A stretch of DNA of 64,000 bases, from NCBI RefSeq assembly GCF_014042165.1, contig NZ_JACDZE010000002.1:124001-188000 (forward strand), in the 5' to 3' direction. How positions within the stretch are numbered: position 1 is the stretch's first letter; every line of letters starts with the position of its first letter. The position numbers and the translations under genes were made by a program. This DNA comes from Moheibacter lacus. GTDB taxonomy: Bacteria; Bacteroidota; Bacteroidia; Flavobacteriales; Weeksellaceae. The notes beneath the pieces are model-generated. The model was not told the DNA's origin, searched no databases, and saw only the letters and a list, made by a program, of their open reading frames with translations. Below, piece by piece: positions 61,519 through 64,000 of this stretch.

Positions 61519-62766
61519 TTATGCTTTTGCAGGTAGAATTTTCCCTGAAACTTCACCGAAACCAACTCTTTTCCCGTCTTTTTCACACCATCCGCGCATG
61601 ATAACAGTATCGTGGTCTTCTATGAATTTTCTTTCAGACCCATCTTTTAATTTCAATGGTTTCGTTCCGCTCCAAGTCAACTCCAACATGGATCCAAACG
61701 AGTCTTCCGTTTTTCCACTGATTGTTCCACTGGCATACATGTCTCCTACTTCCAGGTTACAACCATTTACGGTATGATGCGCCAATTGCTGCGCCATGTT
61801 CCAATACATGTATTTGAAATTTGAAGTACAAATTAAATTTTCTCCGGCAGCATCATTGGCGATGAAAGTCTGAAGGTTGATATCAAAGTTTTTCTTTCCT
61901 TCGAATTTCAAATAATCCAAAACTTCCGGCTCTTGCTTTGGTCCTTCCATTCTAAATGGATCCAAAGCTTCCAGTGTCACAACCCAAGGCGAAACTGATG
62001 ATCCAAAATTTTTAGCCAAAAATGGCCCCAAAGGAACATATTCCCATTTTTGCATATCACGAGCACTCCAATCGTTAAACAAAACCAATCCAAATATATG
62101 TTCTTCTGCTTCCGCTGTAGAAACCGACTCTCCTAAATCTGTATAGGAGTTGGTGATAAATGCCACTTCCAATTCGAAGTCCAATCTTTTGGTAGGACCG
62201 AAAACCGGAGCGCTCGCATCTGGAGGTAAAGTTTGTCCTTTTGGTCTGTGAATCGGCGTTCCGGAAACGACTATCGAAGAAGCACGTCCATGATAACCTA
62301 CCGGAAGATGTTTCCAGTTGGGCAACAAAGCGTTTTCCGGATCACGGAACATTTTCCCTACATTGGTCGCATGTTCTATGCTGCTGTAAAAATCGGTATA
62401 GTTGGGAACATGAACCGGTAATTGCATGGAAACGTTGTGTATCAAATGAAAAGCTTCTTTTTGCGTTGCTTCATCTTTTGATAATTCAGATCCTTCCAAT
62501 AATAATTCCTGAATTCTTTCGCGAATGGGAACAGTAACGGATTTTCCAAGTGATATGAATTCATTTAAAGTAAAAGCTTCAAAAATATTTTCACCCAAAT
62601 CAAATGCCTCAAAATATCCGTTATCATACAAAACAGCTAAATTGATGACGGTACTTCCAATTCTTGTTACACAACCAATTTCATCATCAGCAAAAATGGC
62701 AACACCAAATGGAATGTTATGGATAGAAAAGTCAGAATGATCCTCGTACGGAATAAATGATTTCAT
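61519..62766 (-). CDS. fahA: Fumarylacetoacetase
   Basis: 415 residues from the ATG at 62766. The N-terminal SH3-like domain (SFIPYEDHSDFSIHNIPFG) and the catalytic domain are visible: LPVGYHGRASSIVVSGTPIHRPKGQ, RLDFELEVAFITN with the metal-binding acidic residues, LFNDWSARDMQKWEYVPLGPFLAKNF. It splits fumarylacetoacetate into fumarate and acetoacetate, the last step of tyrosine breakdown. Other genes of that path are not in the window. The gene appears single. Confidence 0.95.
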   Translation of the reverse strand: MKSFIPYEDHSDFSIHNIPFGVAIFADDEIGCVTRIGSTVINLAVLYDNGYFEAFDLGENIFEAFTLNEFISLGKSVTVPIRERIQELLLEGSELSKDEATQKEAFHLIHNVSMQLPVHVPNYTDFYSSIEHATNVGKMFRDPENALLPNWKHLPVGYHGRASSIVVSGTPIHRPKGQTLPPDASAPVFGPTKRLDFELEVAFITNSYTDLGESVSTAEAEEHIFGLVLFNDWSARDMQKWEYVPLGPFLAKNFGSSVSPWVVTLEALDPFRMEGPKQEPEVLDYLKFEGKKNFDINLQTFIANDAAGENLICTSNFKYMYWNMAQQLAHHTVNGCNLEVGDMYASGTISGKTEDSFGSMLELTWSGTKPLKLKDGSERKFIEDHDTVIMRGWCEKDGKRVGFGEVSGKILPAKA

Positions 62767-62811
62767 ATTTGTTTGTTTTTTTATGGATTCCAAAATTACA
62801 AATTATTATTG

Positions 62812-63474
62812 TCACCAATCAATTTCTGGTTGTCCTATTGATCGTAAAAATTGATTGGTTTGGGAAAAAGGCTTACTGCCAAAAAAACCATTGTATGCAG
62901 ACAATGGAGATGGATGAGCCGACTTTAATACAAAATGTTTATCAGCATCGATGATGCTTCCTTTTTTCTGGGCATAAGCCCCCCAAAGAATGAAAACTAA
63001 ATTTTCTTTTTCATCTGACAACTTTTTGATCACTGCATCTGTAAAAGCTTCCCAACCTTTTTTTTGGTGAGAACCGGCTTGAGAAGCCCGAACCGTTAAC
63101 ATTGCATTGAGAAGAAAAACACCTTGATCTGCCCATCTTTCTAAATTTCCGGAAGAAGAAGGAATTTTCCCTAGGTCAGAGGCTATTTCTTTAAAAATAT
63201 TTCGCAAACTCGGTGGCAATCGGACTTCATCAGCTACAGAAAAACACAATCCATTGGCTTGGTTAGGTCCATGATAGGGATCTTGTCCTAAAATCACCAC
63301 TTTTACTTGTTCAAAAGGTGTATGATCAAAAGCCGAAAAAATTTTATTACCAGGTGGAAATACAGATTGCGTTCTGTATTCATTTTTGACAAATTCTACC
63401 AATTCTTTAAAATAGATTTTATCAAATTCTTCTTTTAATACTGCTTTCCAACTCGATTCTAAATTCACTTCCAT
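62812..63474 (-). CDS. ung: Uracil-DNA glycosylase
   Basis: 220 residues from the ATG at 63474 (an in-frame TTG at 63495 lies inside the promoter box). The water-activating motif is VVILGQDPYHGPNQANGLCFSV with the catalytic Asp; the DNA-binding motif is SAHPSPLSAYNGFFG. It removes uracil from DNA. It is divergent from mutS2, with overlapping promoters in only 42 bases. Confidence 0.97.
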   Translation of the reverse strand: MEVNLESSWKAVLKEEFDKIYFKELVEFVKNEYRTQSVFPPGNKIFSAFDHTPFEQVKVVILGQDPYHGPNQANGLCFSVADEVRLPPSLRNIFKEIASDLGKIPSSSGNLERWADQGVFLLNAMLTVRASQAGSHQKKGWEAFTDAVIKKLSDEKENLVFILWGAYAQKKGSIIDADKHFVLKSAHPSPLSAYNGFFGSKPFSQTNQFLRSIGQPEIDW

Positions 63475-63492
63475 TTTTTCAAACTCGGTTTC

Positions 63493-63511
63493 CAAATATA
63501 AAGTATTTTTG
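63493..63511. promoter_or_regulatory. Back-to-back -7 boxes for ung and mutS2
   Basis: CAAATATA at 63493-63500 is TATATTTG on the minus strand (ung); TATTTTTG at 63504-63511 is on the plus strand (mutS2). The two boxes are three bases apart and both match TAnnTTTG. The mutS2 ATG follows after five bases. Confidence 0.6.
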
Positions 63512-63516
63512 TACCA

Positions 63517-64000
63517 ATGCAGGTATCAGAACAGACTTTAAAAGACTTAGAATTTCCAAAAATATTGGAAAAAATTGCCGAACTGGCTTATAATGAAAGA
63601 ACAGCTCAGATTTTAACCGAATTAAAACCTTATGAAAATCAAGATCATTTGGTTCAGGATTTAAACGCAACAAACGAATTTCTTTCCAGTTTTCAATCTG
63701 GAAACAGAATTCCTTTTTCGGAGTTTTTTTACATGAGTGATTTTTTACCGAGATTGGAAATTGAAAATTATTATTTGAATGCGGAACAGTTTTTCCAAAT
63801 CAAATCCAATGCACTTCAAATCAAAGAAATAATAAAGTTTTTTGCAAATTTTGAAGAATATTTCCCGACTTTAAATGGATTGGTTACTGAGGTGATTTAC
63901 GAAAAACAAATCGTCAAAGAAATCGATGGTGTTTTTAATCGACATGGCGAAATAAAAGACGATGCCAGTCCGGAATTGTATGAAATCAGAAAACAAATCA
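63517..64000 (+). CDS. mutS2: Endonuclease MutS2, N-terminal part (partial)
   Basis: The first 161 codons, cut by the window end. The sequence VSEQTLKDLEFPKILEKIAEL, then AQILTELKPYENQDHLVQDLNATNEF and the GEIKDDASPELYEIRKQ block match the start of MutS2, which lacks the mismatch-recognition domain of MutS. MutS2 suppresses recombination or splits collided ribosomes, depending on species. The ATPase and Smr domains lie beyond the window. Confidence 0.9.
   Translation, partial: MQVSEQTLKDLEFPKILEKIAELAYNERTAQILTELKPYENQDHLVQDLNATNEFLSSFQSGNRIPFSEFFYMSDFLPRLEIENYYLNAEQFFQIKSNALQIKEIIKFFANFEEYFPTLNGLVTEVIYEKQIVKEIDGVFNRHGEIKDDASPELYEIRKQI

Overview
The window is AT-rich chromosomal DNA from a Bacteroidota bacterium, most likely order Flavobacteriales. 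The signs are type IX secretion (T9SS) C-terminal sorting domains of both kinds (24207-25919 and 45398-49408), many promoter boxes matching the Bacteroidota pattern TAnnTTTG, weak Shine-Dalgarno sequences, lipoproteins with a VQSC-type lipobox, and families such as DUF6132-like, DUF6268-like and DoxDA fusions that are common in this phylum. No rRNA, tRNA, CRISPR array, phage block or transposase was seen.

Layout. 1-4 kb: end of a permease, selO, an Omp85-type outer-membrane protein, a YceI protein. 4.1-10.4 kb: a GbsR/MarR-type regulator followed by a tightly coupled three-gene RND efflux pump. 10.5-12.8 kb: a four-gene unit (TPMT-type methyltransferase, two small membrane or secreted proteins, a DoxD-DoxA fusion) that may serve sulfur or other chalcogen chemistry. 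13-19 kb: small stress and housekeeping genes (SRPBCC, Crp/Fnr, NTF2, VOC, pepE, an FAD monooxygenase, exonuclease III). 20-22.6 kb: a tandem pair of unusual Cys-rich membrane proteins, DUF2461 and a Phd/YoeB toxin-antitoxin pair. 22.6-34 kb: core genes (ffh, a LytS/LytR two-component pair, accA, msrA, asnS, rpoN) with a T9SS-secreted FG-GAP protein between them. 34-38 kb: a cold-shock protein and a DEAD-box helicase with a long structured leader, a CHAP-domain amidase, and a perfect-length 103-bp tandem repeat. 38.8-41.5 kb: a SAM-I riboswitch with its terminator in front of a Cys/Met-metabolism PLP enzyme and homoserine dehydrogenase. 41.5-51.8 kb: an orphan barstar-like gene, prmC, a ZIP transporter, a giant T9SS adhesin-like protein, recG, and a 56-residue membrane protein missed by usual length cut-offs. 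51.9-61.5 kb: a prolyl-oligopeptidase pseudogene, then a Crp/Fnr-hydrolase-TolC-HlyD-permease-permease export cluster without an ATPase gene, and poxB, which lies between an intact and a broken copy of the same Crp/Fnr gene. 61.5-64 kb: fumarylacetoacetase, ung and the start of mutS2.

Most interesting points: (1) paired FNR-like dyads (TTTGAC-N4-GTCAAA and a covarying TTTGAT-N4-ATTAAA) in the two gaps of the export cluster, beside a Crp/Fnr regulator whose recognition helix has the matching ExxSR pattern; (2) about 510-bp direct repeats flanking poxB; (3) a SAM-I riboswitch whose P1 strand can pair with the terminator loop; (4) the duplicated Cys-rich membrane proteins; (5) the possible sulfur unit; (6) several apparently leaderless promoters.
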